Origin: Rhynochetos jubatus
Taxonomy: Eukaryota; Chordata; Aves; Eurypygiformes; Rhynochetidae
Reading direction: 5' to 3'
Assembly (NCBI GenBank): GCA_027574665.1
Contig: CM050662.1
Span: 2,634,501-2,698,500, forward strand
Length of the DNA stretch: 64,000 bases
Shown in pieces: positions 10,160-20,799 of the stretch (its first letter is position 1; every line of letters begins with the position of its first letter). Position numbers and translations under genes: made by a program. Below the pieces are notes generated by a model that worked only from the letters and a program-made list of their open reading frames with translations, was not told the origin of the DNA and searched no databases.

Positions 10160-10920
10160 AAGGGGAAAGAGCTCTTGCCATGTCCGTGCTCCATGGCAAG
10201 AGTGATGTAGTGACATAGAAAACACGTTGTTAAGGGAGACAACGAAGAGGGAAAGAGGGAAGAAGAGAAGGAAAAGAGAAAGATAAGGAAGGAATCTATG
10301 GAAGTAAAAAGCAAGCAAAGAAGAAAGAAAGAATAGAAAGGATGGAAGAAGAATGAATAAAAACGAAGGAAGGAAGAGGCAATAAAAAGTAAAGAAGAAA
10401 GAACCAGAAGGACGAATAGGAAGGAAAAAAGGGAAGAAAGAAAGAATAGAAAGAGTGGACGGGATTACCAGGACGCAGACCTCTAGATGCTTAACGGAGG
10501 TGGTTCCTAACTGCCCTAGCTCTTTGTCGGATTCCCGCACTCCGGCGCTGATGCCCCGTAATTAGCGCTGATGGCTCCGTGTTTGATGGTGGCCGCCGCG
10601 ACGCCGTAGGCGACCGGTGAGTTGGCAGCGGGATACAGAAGAAAGAAGGATGGGAAGCGAAAGGGGAGTAGAGAATCGGGAGCGGCAGTGGAAGAACGGA
10701 AAGGATGAAAAGGAGAAGAAGGAGACGGAAACAAAGAAAGAAGGAAGAAAAAGAGGCAAGATAAATGAGGAAAGAAAAAGCTAAAACCGGAGGAAGACGG
10801 AGAGGACGGGAAAAGAAAAGAATCTCTGGGTGAATAGAGCGAGCAAGAAAGGAAGAAAGAAATAAGGAGGAGGGGAATGAGGGAAAGATAATGGGAAGAG
10901 AAGCGGGACATGGGGAGGAA
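10160..10920 (+). repeat. Purine-rich (GA-rich) tract upstream of alpha exon 2
   Basis: The + strand is dominated by A and G (ggaa, gaaag, gaga words) with few pyrimidines, apart from the 10470-10625 segment. Comparable tracts precede exon 3 (23090-24115) and exon 4 (33120-34165). Open frames on the - strand (Ser/Phe/Leu/Pro-rich) reflect composition only. Confidence 0.8.
10545..10610 (+). promoter_or_regulatory. Twin-CGCT conserved element upstream of exon 2
   Basis: This short segment carries two copies of gcgctgatg about 20 bp apart, followed by 'tttgatggtggccgcc'. Close copies lie at 23700-23757 (exon 3) and 33750-33812 (exon 4), each about 590-650 bp before the ATG. It is conserved better than the purine-rich DNA around it. 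The regulatory role is inferred from this conservation. Confidence 0.45.
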
Positions 10921-10994
10921 GAGAGGACGGAGGCGATGAGCAGGAGAGGTCCGGGGCGCGGGCGGTCGCGGGGAGCGTGCGAGGCGGCGGAGCA

Positions 10995-11009
10995 GCACAC
11001 GGTGTCGCT
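10995..11009 (+). promoter_or_regulatory. CGCT box / CTCF-like conserved sequence element, exon 2
   Basis: The site is gcacacggtgtcgct. It fits the general CTCF consensus at 11 of 15 positions and ends in CGCT, the core of the conserved sequence element known from clustered protocadherin promoters. The motif starts 199 bp before the ATG at 11194, with the same spacing in exons 3 and 4. Binding is inferred and was not tested. Confidence 0.6.
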
Positions 11010-11193
11010 GCAGGCTCAGAAACGGCGGCGGAGCGGCGGGGCGGCTCCGCCCCGGTGCGGCGGAGAGCCCGGCTGTGAGCACGGCGGGGGAGGGGGTGGG
11101 GGCGGTCGGGAGAGAGAGCCGGTGCGTGCGGGCGGCGGCGGGGAGCCGTGCGGGGCCCGAGCGGGCCCGGTGGCGGCGGCCGCGGTGGTGGCG

Positions 11194-13668
11194 ATGGCGA
11201 TGGGCGTGTGCTGGGGGCCCGTGGTGCGGGTGCTGGTGCTGCAGGCGGCCTGGGCGCTGGGCAGCGGGCCGGTGCGCTACTCGGTGCCGGAGGAAGCCAA
11301 GGCCGGGACGGTGGTGGGCCGTCTGGCGCAGGACCTGGGCCTGGAGGCGGGCGAGCCGGAGGCGCGGCGGCTGCGGCTGGTGGCGCAGGGCCGGCGGGCG
11401 AGCGTGGAGGTGAGCGGGGCGAGCGGGGCGCTGGTGGTGAGCTCGCGGCTGGACCGGGAGGAGCTGTGCGGGAAGAGCGCGCCGTGCGCCCTGCGCCTGG
11501 AGGTGCTGATGGAGCGGCCGCTGCGCGTCTTCCACGTGGAGCTGGAGGTCACCGACATCAACGACAACGCGCCGCTCTTCCCTGCCGCCCGCAAAAACCT
11601 CAGCATCGCGGAGTCGTCGCTGCCGGGGTCCCGGTTCCCGCTGGAGGGCGCGTCGGATGCGGATATCGGAGCCAACGCGCAGCTCTCCTACACACTCAGC
11701 CCCAGCGAGCACTTCTCTCTGGATTTGGAAAAATCGAATGCGCGAAATACTGTACCGGATCTTGTTTTAACGAAACCGCTGGACCGCGAGACGATGCCTG
11801 TGCACCGGTTGGTGCTGACGGCGAGTGACGGTGGCCGGCCGTCGCTGACGGGGACGATGGAGCTGGTGATCTCGGTGCTGGATGCGAACGACAACGCGCC
11901 CCAGTTCAACCAGTCGGTGTATAAAGTGCAGCTGCTGGAGAGCGCGGCGGAGGGGACGCTGGTGGGGCGTGTGAACGCCACGGATCCAGACGAGGGAGTG
12001 AACAGTGAGGTGACCTACACGGCGACCAGCTTCATTCCGCTGAGTGGGAAGGATTTGATTAGCGTCCATCCGAAGACGGGCGAGATCCGACTCACGGGCT
12101 CCCTGGACTTCGAAGAGGTTGCTATATTTGATTTCCGAATCGAAGCGAGAGACAAAGGGACTCCGCCGCTGTCGGGTCACTGCAGCGTGGAGCTGGAGGT
12201 GCTGGACGTGAACGACAACGCGCCGGAGGTGTGGGTGACGTCGCTGTCGGTGCCGGTGCCCGAGGACGCGGCGGTGGGGACGGTGGTGGCGCTGCTGAGC
12301 GTGTCGGACCGGGACTCGGGAGCGAACGGGCGGGTGCGGTGCGCGGTGTGGCCGGCGGCGCCGTTCGGGCTGGTGGCGACGTTCGCGGGCTCGTACTCGC
12401 TGGTGCTGCGGGAGGCGCTGGACCGGGAGCGGGTGTCGGAGTACGAGGTGGAGGTGCGGGCGGAGGACGGCGGGGCGCCGCCGCTGCGCGCCAGCCGCGG
12501 GGTGCGCGTGCCGGTGTCGGACGTGAACGACAACGCGCCGGCGTTCGCGCAGGCCGTGTACACGGTGCTGGCGCGGGAGAACAACGCGGCGGGCGCGGAG
12601 CTGGCGCGGCTGTGGGCGCGGGACCCGGACGAGGCGGGCAACGGGCGCGTGAGCTACTCGTTGGCGGAGGGCGGCGTGGGGGGCGCGGGGTCGGGCGGCG
12701 GGTGGCGTCCGGCGTCGAGCTACGTGTCGTTGGAGGCGGAGAGCGGGCGGCTGTGGGCGCTGCAGCCCTTGGACTACGAGGAGCTGCAGGTGCTGAAGTT
12801 CGAGGTGCGTGCGGTGGACGCGGGGGAGCCGCCGCTGTGCGGCAACGCCACGGTGCAGCTCTTCGTGGTGGACGAGAACGACAACGCGCCGGCGCTGCTC
12901 CCGCCGGCCGGCGGCGGGCCGGGGCCCGGGGCCGCGGGCGGAGTGGAGGCGGGCCCGGTGTCGGGGCCGGCCTCGGGGGTGTTGTGGGCGTGGGCGGCGT
13001 GGGGGGCGCCGGCGGGGCAGGTGGTGGCGAAGATCCGCGCGGTGGACGCGGACTCGGGCTACAACGCGTGGCTGCGCTACGAGCTGTGGGAGCCGCGGGG
13101 GAAGGGCGCGTTCCGCGTGGGGCTGTACAGCGGCGAGGTGAGCACGGCGCGGGCGCTGGAGGAGGCGGACGGCCCGCGGCAGCGGCTGGTGATCGTGGTG
13201 CGGGACCACGGGGAGCCGGCGCGCTCGGCCACGGCCACGCTGAGCGTGTCGCTGGTGGAGGGCGCCGAGGCGGCGCTGGCGGCCGCGGGCTCATCGTCAT
13301 CGTCGTCGGGGCCGGGGCTGCGTCCGGCGGCGGGTGCGGAGGGCGGTGCTGCCGCGGCGGCCGCGACGAACGTGTGGCTGGTGGTGGCCATCTGCGCGGT
13401 GTCGAGCCTGTTCGTGCTGGCGGTGGTGCTGTACGTGGCGTCGCGGTGGGCGCCGCGGGCGGCCGTGCTGTCGGGGCCCGGGCCGGCGACGCTGGTGTGC
13501 GCCAGCGAAGTGGGGAGCTGGTCGTACTCGCAGCGCCAGAGCCGGAGCCTGTGCGTGGCGGACGGCGCGGGCAAGAGCGACCTGATGGTTTTCAGCCCCA
13601 ACGTCCCGCCGCCGCTCGGCCCCGCGGCGAAGGAGACGCAGCCGGAGCCGCCCGCTCTGCTGGACACG
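11194..13668 (+). CDS. PCDHA: Protocadherin-alpha variable exon 2 of window (complete)
   Basis: This 825-residue variable exon encodes the extracellular, membrane and proximal cytoplasmic part of an alpha-protocadherin. The order is: signal peptide (about 1-24), EC1 with the CX5C motif (LCGKSAPC) ending DINDNAP at about 121, EC2 ending about 230, EC3 ending about 338, EC4 ending about 443, EC5 ending about 560, EC6 with a Gly/Pro/Ala-rich entry, a Ser6-Gly/Ala linker, a transmembrane helix at about 727-749, and a stub with the alpha-specific VGSWSYSQ and SDLMVFSP motifs. The start ATG 11194 (or 11200) is chosen because it sits directly before the signal peptide. In-frame ATGs further up (10891, 10936) lie upstream of the promoter element. 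The donor ACG|gtcagt is at 13668/13669, phase 0. VLKFEV (Lys, about 12796) replaces VLQFEV of the other copies. Confidence 0.95.
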
Positions 13669-14000
13669 GTCAGTGGCCCTCCCCGTCTCGCCTCTCGCCC
13701 CTTCCCCCGACACCCCTTCCCCCGCCTCTCCGTCCTTGTTTGGTCCCCGGCCAGGCGCTCTTGGCAGCCGGGCTCGGTGGCTCCTGGGCGGGTGCCGAAG
13801 GATTCGAAAAGAACCTTTGCCTCTGCCAGCGTGTCCTTCCCGAACCCCTCGGCTCTTGCAGGGTGGGAGAAAGAAGGAAAGGTATTGCCCCACCGAGCAG
13901 CGGTTAGCGTCTGCAGCTGAGCTTTGGTCTTCTGGTTGTGAGTTGTTCTCCCGTCGCATGACAGCACTGCTGACTGCGGTGAGAGTTGCCAGGACTTCAT
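13669..14000 (+). repeat. Conserved 3' flank of alpha exon (unit 2)
   Basis: This is nearly identical to the flank of exon 1 (1926-2290), including the pyrimidine-rich start and the segment around 13800-13970. It diverges after about 14000. It is noncoding and intronic for transcripts using exon 2. Confidence 0.75.
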
Positions 14001-14089
14001 ATTGCTGCTGTGTATCTTCTCCACCCAAGCTTGCTACAGGAGTGCAAGGCATACTGGGTTTTTTGCAGTTATGAGAATCCCCTGAGGCA

Positions 14090-15500
14090 CATTTCCTGCC
14101 TCATTACCATTGCTGACTGCTGGTCTTGCTGGTTTCTTGTGGAAAACTCTGTCCTCCTCCTCTGCTTCTCCTTTGAAAGATTATGTAGTTGGGACTTCAG
14201 GTTTTTCTCTCTCCTTGGTGTAATTTATGTGCTCTGATTCTGACACCAGAGTCATTGTGAAAGTAGGGAAGACATGGTCGACTTTTTCCATATTCTTTCT
14301 CAGGGTATGTTTAACCACTGTTGTCAGTTTAAAGTGTTCAGGCAGAAGAGTGTCACCCAATAAGGTGGGTGTTAGAAATGGGAATTTTCCTTTTTTTTTC
14401 TGCTGTGCCCCAGATTTTGGTCTCTGGGTCCTGGCTGGCCTGTTTTGACGTTCTTCTAATATTTGAATAAGCAACCACATGCTTACCGAAGCCCTGGACA
14501 TACTATTTTTTATAAAAAAGAACTAACGAAGCAAAAGAAAAGTGAAGAAAACCCGCACCAAAACAATATCCAAAGCAAATTCTACTACACAGTCGATATC
14601 ATCTGTTAAAGCGGAGTGCTCATCAGTGGTTGGGTTGTCACCTCAGGGCATGAAATCAATGACATTGGCATTTTGATCTGTCCTGACCTCACCTTTAGAA
14701 AGAGTATTGCTCTGGTGTTTGGAACAGTTCCTTCTGAGATATCTGCGGCATTGTAAAACGCAAAGGGTCAGCTGCAGAGGCTCTGCTAGACACTGTGTAT
14801 AACCATATACATACCATCTGCATGTGCTTTTTTATGGTGGTGTCATTGCTAGGAGAAAAGCTGGCATTAGCCCTGAGCTGGGAATTGAAACTGTAGCATG
14901 TTCCTTGAGGTGAATGTGGCAGTGGCGGTGAGTAGGCCCTGATGTGAAGGTTGACCTTGAACAGCGGGCAGACTTGTCTGAGTGAACTGGAAATTATTGG
15001 GAAGACCATGGGCCATGCATAAGAAGACATTAATGGGAGATGATCTGTTTGTTTTGACAATAGGCTGCAGAGCTAGAGTCACAAAAAGGCATGATTTGCA
15101 TTGGAGGGATGTGTCATGGGAAGGGTGATCTTGATTGGGGGACAGTCTTGCCTGAGTAAGTGGAGGTGCAAGGTAAAATGTTGACTGTGACATTGGGAAG
15201 CACTGGAGAATGTCTTCTTAGTGTGAGATTCCATTTCCCAGGGCATGGGAAAGAGGTTGCCAGTAGAAAATGGGATTCTGTTGAAGTTATGAATATATGT
15301 CACCAGACACAGACCCTCGTGCTGCTGCCAGAGTGACGTAGGCGATGTGTTGGTAAGAAGGGCTGAGAGGCAGACTGCTGGATATTGTCTGATGAAGCTT
15401 TTAACTCCTGTTTTAGGAAAGATTTTGTGGGAGCGTAGTGATTCAATCTGGTGTCCTTGTATAGTGGTGGGCATATGTAGCAGCTTCCATAGCCATTCAT
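14090..15500 (+). repeat. Intergenic blocks P and Q (unit 2)
   Basis: A P-type block (about 14090-15060) and a Q-type block (15240-15500) appear in the same order as in unit 1, both decayed. I see no gene. Confidence 0.6.
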
Positions 15501-15519
15501 GTTGTTAAAAAGCCAGCAT

Positions 15520-16520
15520 GGCTTATTTGAAAGCGCTTTAAAGTAGATTTGAAGAGTAAAAGGATAAAACCAGCCTTGCTAGTGATCAGCCATGTCAGCG
15601 TTTGATGGACAGTGTGAGTACCCTGGAAAACATTTGCAATGTACCTATAGTAATGCATGGAGCATCAGGAAGAACCAAGAGGAGCTGGAAGCTTTGGCCC
15701 AGTCCCAGAGCTAGAACAGCATTGGCATATGTGAAACCTGGTGGGATGAGTCCTTTGACTGGTGTGCCATGGTGGACGGTTACAGGCCCTTGTGGAGGGG
15801 TAGGCAGGGCAGGTGAGGTGGGTGGGTTGTATGGTGCTTTCAGTTGGTAACAGCACACTTGAGAGCCTCTGGGTAAGGATTAAGGGAAAAGCAAATAAAG
15901 CATGTGTTGTTGTAGGAGTCTACTATTGACCACACAGACAGGACGACCACACTGATGGATTATTTTACAAGGAATCAAGAGATATCTCTAAATCAGCTGC
16001 CCTTGTCCTTACGGGTGATTTTAACCACCCAGATATCAACGGGGAATATCATGCAGCAGATACAAACAGGACAAGGAAATTTCTGGAGCCTGTTGATGAT
16101 AACTTCTTGGTGCAGTTCCTAGAATCTGACTAGAATGGAGGCCTCCTGGTTTTGTTGTTTGCAAACAGAGAGGTACTCCTGGGCAAAATGGTGGTTGGTG
16201 GCTGTCTTGGTCACAGTGAGCATGATGTAGTTGAGTTTCAAATCATTGTTGATAGGACAACAACTGCCAGCAAAACTCTGACCCTGGTTATCGGGAGAGC
16301 AGACGTGGGGCTGCTGATGAAGCTGGTTAGTAAGTTCTCCTGGGCATTTGTTTTTGAAGGTATTGGGGTTCATGAATGCAGGTCACTTTTTAAGAGCCCT
16401 CTGTTAAGAGTGCAAAAGTAGGCAATTCTAGAGTTTCAGAAGTCAAGCAAGTGGGGCTGAAGGGTGGCTTGGCTGAGCACGGGTCATGTAGAACTCAGGC
16501 AGAAAAGGAAAGTGTACAGA
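15520..16520 (+). mobile_element. CR1 LINE fragment, endonuclease part of ORF2
   Basis: Broken translation shows CR1 endonuclease-domain hallmarks in order. These are an 'RTKRSWK'-like region (from about 15670), a YYRP-like motif, LTGDFNHPDI (about 16010) and FLVQFLES (about 16105). After a stop come GGCLGHSEHDVVEF (about 16195) and a RADVGLL motif (about 16300). Stops and shifts make it a dead copy. It is a different CR1 segment from the 3790-4985 and 22161-22489 copies. Confidence 0.82.
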
Positions 16521-16609
16521 CATTGGAAGTGAGGACAGGTGACACGGAAGGATTACAGAGATGGTGCTTGCCACTGTAGGGACAAAATTCATTTGGCCTC
16601 AGGTGACAG

Positions 16610-17975
16610 TTCCCCAGGCATTATTCACTGACTTATTATTGTTGCTGACTGCAGACCATGCTGGTATTTAGTGTGGTATGTTGTGGAAGTCTCTGTCCTC
16701 TTCCTCTTTGATTGTCCATTGGAGGAGATGTGATTCAAGGTGATAATTTGTTTCAATATTCGTATCAACAGCCACACTGTTTCAAAAGCCCTGGAAATCT
16801 TCTTTTCTTCAAAGAAAAAACAAACATACAAACCCCAGAAACACTAGAAACACATACCTGCCCCTCCTTGAGAAAACCCAAACCCAGTTCTCCTATACAG
16901 TGGATGTCATCCGTCATGGTGGTGTGCCTGTCAGCCTTTTGGTGTTTCTCTCAGTGCATGAAATCAATGCCATTGCCATCAGAGCTGTCCTGATATCACC
17001 TTTAGAAAGACTCTTGCTGCCAGGTCTGCTACGTTTCCATCCGAGATAGCTGAAGCTTTGCCAAACATGAGGGGTCAGCAGCTGAGAGTGTGCTTCCTCT
17101 AAACAAGGTCATGGTTCATGGTGACCATTGGACTTCAGGGTTTTCTGTCCCCGTGGTGCAATTTCTTAATTTTGATTCTTCCTCCAGGGTCATTGTGACA
17201 GTGGAGAGGTGGTGTGGGCTTTTTCCTGTGTTCTTTTTTGAGTATGTTATTACTCTGTTTAGTAGTATGAAGCATTCAGGGCGAGGGATGTGAGCCAAAG
17301 TAGGTTTCAGAAATGAGAATTTTGTTTTTCTTCTCCTGTCCCCACCCAAACCATGTTACATACTTCTGTTCCTGGCTAGAGAAGTGGCATGATATGATGT
17401 ACACTGTTTTTTTTGATGGTCTTTCAATATTTCTACCAGCACTGACAGCCGTGTGGAAGACCCGTAAACCTCCTTTTAAAAACAACAAACCCAAATTGTC
17501 CTACCCATCTGCCCTGCATCTGATGTCATCCGTTCCGGTGCCGTGCTCGTCAGCACTTGTATTCTTCTCTCACAGAAGGGAGCCCATGCCTACAGCCATT
17601 AGAGTGCTCCTGACACTATTTCTTTGAAGAGATGTGTAGCATTTCAGCTGTGTAACAGTTCCATTTGTGAAAGCTGAAACTTTTCTCGAAACACGAAGGC
17701 TCAGCTACAGAGACGCTGCTGAACACAGTGTGTACGATGTCATTTGTATGGTTTTTCTGCTGCTCTCATAATGGGAACGGTTGCAGACTTGCATTCGTGG
17801 CCTGAGAAGTGGCATGACTTAAGCTGGCTTGATATGATGTTCTTTCAATATTTGCATCAGCAGCCACACCCTTACGAAAGCGCCACAAACCTTCCCTTGA
17901 AGAAAAAAAATCCCAACCAATAAACAAACAAACGAAAAAGCCCTGATAATGAAACCCTAACCCCCAGTTCTCCCA
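16610..17975 (+). repeat. Tandem copies of block P (unit 2 expansion)
   Basis: At least three successive partial P copies occur (about 16610-17115, 17117-17790 and 17776-17975). Each has the recurring sequence around 'cagccacac', an A/C-rich 'aaacaaac' stretch and 'gatgtcatccgt'. The third copy is interrupted by a CR1 and resumes at about 18530. This local expansion explains why unit 2 is longer than unit 3. Confidence 0.6.
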
Positions 17976-18525
17976 CAGAATCACAGACTGGTTTGGGTTG
18001 GAAGGGACCTTAAAGACCATCTAGTTCCAACCCCCTTGCCATGGGCAGGGGCACCCTCCAGTAGACCAGGTTGCTCCAAGCCTCATCCAGCCTGGCCTTG
18101 AACACTTCCAGGGATGGGGCACCCACAGCTTCTCTGGGCAACCTGTCCCAGTGCCTCCCCACCCTCTCCGGGAAGAATTTCTTCCTGATGTCCAACCTAA
18201 ATCTACCCCCTTCCAATTTAAAACCATTACCTTTTGTCCTGTCGCTACAGGCCCTTGTAAAATGTCCCCTCCAGGATTCCTGTAGTCCTCTTCAGGTATT
18301 GGAAAGCTGCTGCAGGGTCTCCCTGGAGGCTTCTCTTCTCCACACTGAGAAAACCCAACTCTCTCAGCCTTTCTTCATTGGAGAGGTGCTCCAGCCCCCT
18401 GATCATCTTCACGGCCTCCTCTGGACTCACTCCAACCGTTCAATATCTTTCTTATGCTGGGGACCTCTGAGCTGGATGTAGAACTCCGGGTTGGGTCTCA
18501 TGAGAGCTGAGTAGCTGGGAATCAA
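17976..18525 (-). mobile_element. CR1 LINE 3' end, - orientation
   Basis: Reading 5'->3' on the + strand, it opens with the reverse complement of a CR1 3' end ('aatcacagactggtttgggt' and 'ggaagggacctt'). It continues through the typical CR1 3' UTR and the end of ORF2. It looks younger than the CR1 at 3790. It splits a copy of block P, which continues after about 18530. Confidence 0.88.
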
Positions 18526-18529
18526 TGTC

Positions 18530-20790
18530 ATGTGTTACATCAGGGTTCTTGTCAACATTTGGGTGGTTATCTCACAGCATGAAATCACTGCCATTGCCAT
18601 TTAGAGCTGTCCTGACATCGACTTTAGATAGTCTGCTGGAAACTGTCTGTACGGTACCATCTGTATGGGGTTTTGTTCTGGTGCTCTCATTGCTGTGAAG
18701 GGTCTGCAAAGAGTGAGGCCTGCGGTGGTACATGAAAGTGTGATGTCACAGACGTGAATGTGACAGTGGCACTGAGTAGGGCCTGGGCATCTCCTGATGT
18801 CACGGGTGATGTTGAGCAGTGGGAATACCTGTCTGAGGGAACTGGGAATCCTTGGGAAGGCCAGGGACCATGTCCTAAGAAGACAGGAATGGGAGGTGAT
18901 GTGCTTGTCTTGAGAAGGCATGTCCCAGACTGGGGAATGGAGGATTCCTAAAGGAAAGCATGAGGGAGGATGTGCATGGAGTGTTCTTGCTCAGCATCCT
19001 CTCTCAGGTTCCCAAGAATCTGGACTTTGAGGCCTTCTGGATCTTGAGATAGGTCCATGGTATTCAAATGCATACAGTGTCCTTTGAGTTTATGAATACC
19101 TCCCACTAGAGACAGTTCCTTGTGCTGCTGCCTGCCTGCCGTAGGAAATGTGTTGGTAAGAGGGAGTGACGTGCAGGCTGCTGCATGCTGTCTGATGAGT
19201 ATTTTAGCTGCTGTTTTGAGACAGATGTTGTGGGAGAGTAGCTCTTCAGTCTGCTGTCCTTGTGTAGTGGTGGGCATCTGTAGTAGGTTCTGTGCCACTG
19301 ATCTTGATGTGATGGTTCCTCACTCCTCAGGCAGGATTTAGAAGGGCATATTGTGAGGTGGGTGTAACCTTTGTGCTCTTCACTTCCGCTACTTGTGCAC
19401 TCTCAAATTCAGCTGTGGTAGAGATGGCAAGTCCTGTTCTTCTGTGTTGCTCATTCTCCTGGCTGGGATATACACATCTCCAGAGCAGCCCAGCTCTTCT
19501 TTTCCATGGTACAAATTGTCCCACCTAGCTTAGATCGTGAGTGCACTTGTGCTTCAGCCCTTGGTGTGCTTCTCTCAAAGACAAAAAAAAGGTGTGGCCT
19601 GGGATCAGAGCTGTGACAGCTCTCATCACAGAATCTTTAACAACTCTAACATGCAGCTGTATGGTGTTCCCATCTGAGATTGCAGAAAAGGCACAAAGCA
19701 ATCGGGGTGAAGTTCACGTGGCTGAGAAGAGCCTGCCAGACACTGTGTGGCTTTGCGTCCCTCCCTGTATTCTCTGTGCTGATTGTCAGTGAAGGTGGGT
19801 ATGTGCAAAGGCCTGGATCACCTGCAGAGTGGGGTTTAGAGCTGGGCATGTTGTTGGGGTCGAGCAAAGTGAGTCCTTTGACAGTGATCCTGGAAGTGGT
19901 ACCGTGTAGGGCCTGGGCATGTGTCAAAGGTAGCAGGACTTTGAGCAGGTAAGTGTCTTCCCTGAGGGCAATGGAGATGCTGTGTCGAACATGAGCTGTG
20001 TCACTGATGAAGGAGTGGAGGATGTCTGCTTAGCTGTGGAGATGCCATTTCCCAGGGCTTGGGACAGAGGATGCCAGGACAAAACCTTGGGAAGAGCCCC
20101 AGTGCACAGGGCTGCTTGCCTGGGATCCTCTCAGGACCTGCAGGAGTTCCGCATGTTTTTGCACCCTGGTATTCTCTGTGTCATTACTGCATGTGCAGAT
20201 AAGTGCCATATGTGCCTTCAATCTGTTGGGTTTTTTGTGTGGGATTGTTTGTCAAACAGAAGCTATTTGAACTTTGGATGATACTGCCAGCCTTCTCTGA
20301 ACCACTCCTTTGCTAGCCCTCTACTCTTAGTCTTGATGGGGAGTGGGAGAGGTGCTCTCCATCTTCAAGAGGTTGGCAGACCTTGCCTTTCAATACAGTG
20401 GAATGGGATTCTTTGTTTGTCTTCTCCTACCAAGTCTTCCACCTTTTGTTTTTTCTCCTCTCTCTGTGACAATGTGTTGGTATCAGTGAGTGACATGCAG
20501 GTTGTGAATTTTGGCAGCTGTCAGGTTGCAGTTTTGGGAAGTTAGCCACCAGTGTGGGGGGTGTCTTTTCCAGTCTCCTGAGCTGAGGTTGGCATGGAGA
20601 GAATGTCCTTAGCCTTCAGGTGTCCGTCCTGCTTCTCCTGTGACAGAGTGCATAAGGGAGCACTGCACACTGTCCAGTGGTTGGAAGGCTTTTGCAGAAT
20701 GTGGGTCATTTTTCCTGTCAATCTTCACCAGATATCTCTGATAACATTAAGGGAAAATGTCCCTTAGAACCAATTCCCTCCGCTGAAAAT
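18530..20790 (+). repeat. Intergenic blocks P tail, Q, R, S (unit 2)
   Basis: The order is P tail (18530-18935), Q (18935-19400), R (19590-20010) and S (20010-20750), matching unit 1 and unit 3. Identity to unit 3 is moderate (I estimate roughly 85 percent in the 20590-20960 stretch). Noncoding. Confidence 0.6.
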
Positions 20791-20799
20791 GTGTCTGTC

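Noticed and set aside
10891-11193. N-terminal extension of about 101 residues on alpha exon 2 from upstream in-frame ATGs (also 34091-34396 before exon 4)
   Set aside because: The matching upstream ATG before exon 3 hits a stop after six codons. The extension is Arg/Gly-rich, it runs across the CGCT-box promoter element, and the signal peptide begins at ATG 11194 and its equivalents.
16152-16421. Independent small protein gene
   Set aside because: The translation follows the CR1 endonuclease ORF (GGCLGHSEHDVVEF), so it is part of the LINE copy.
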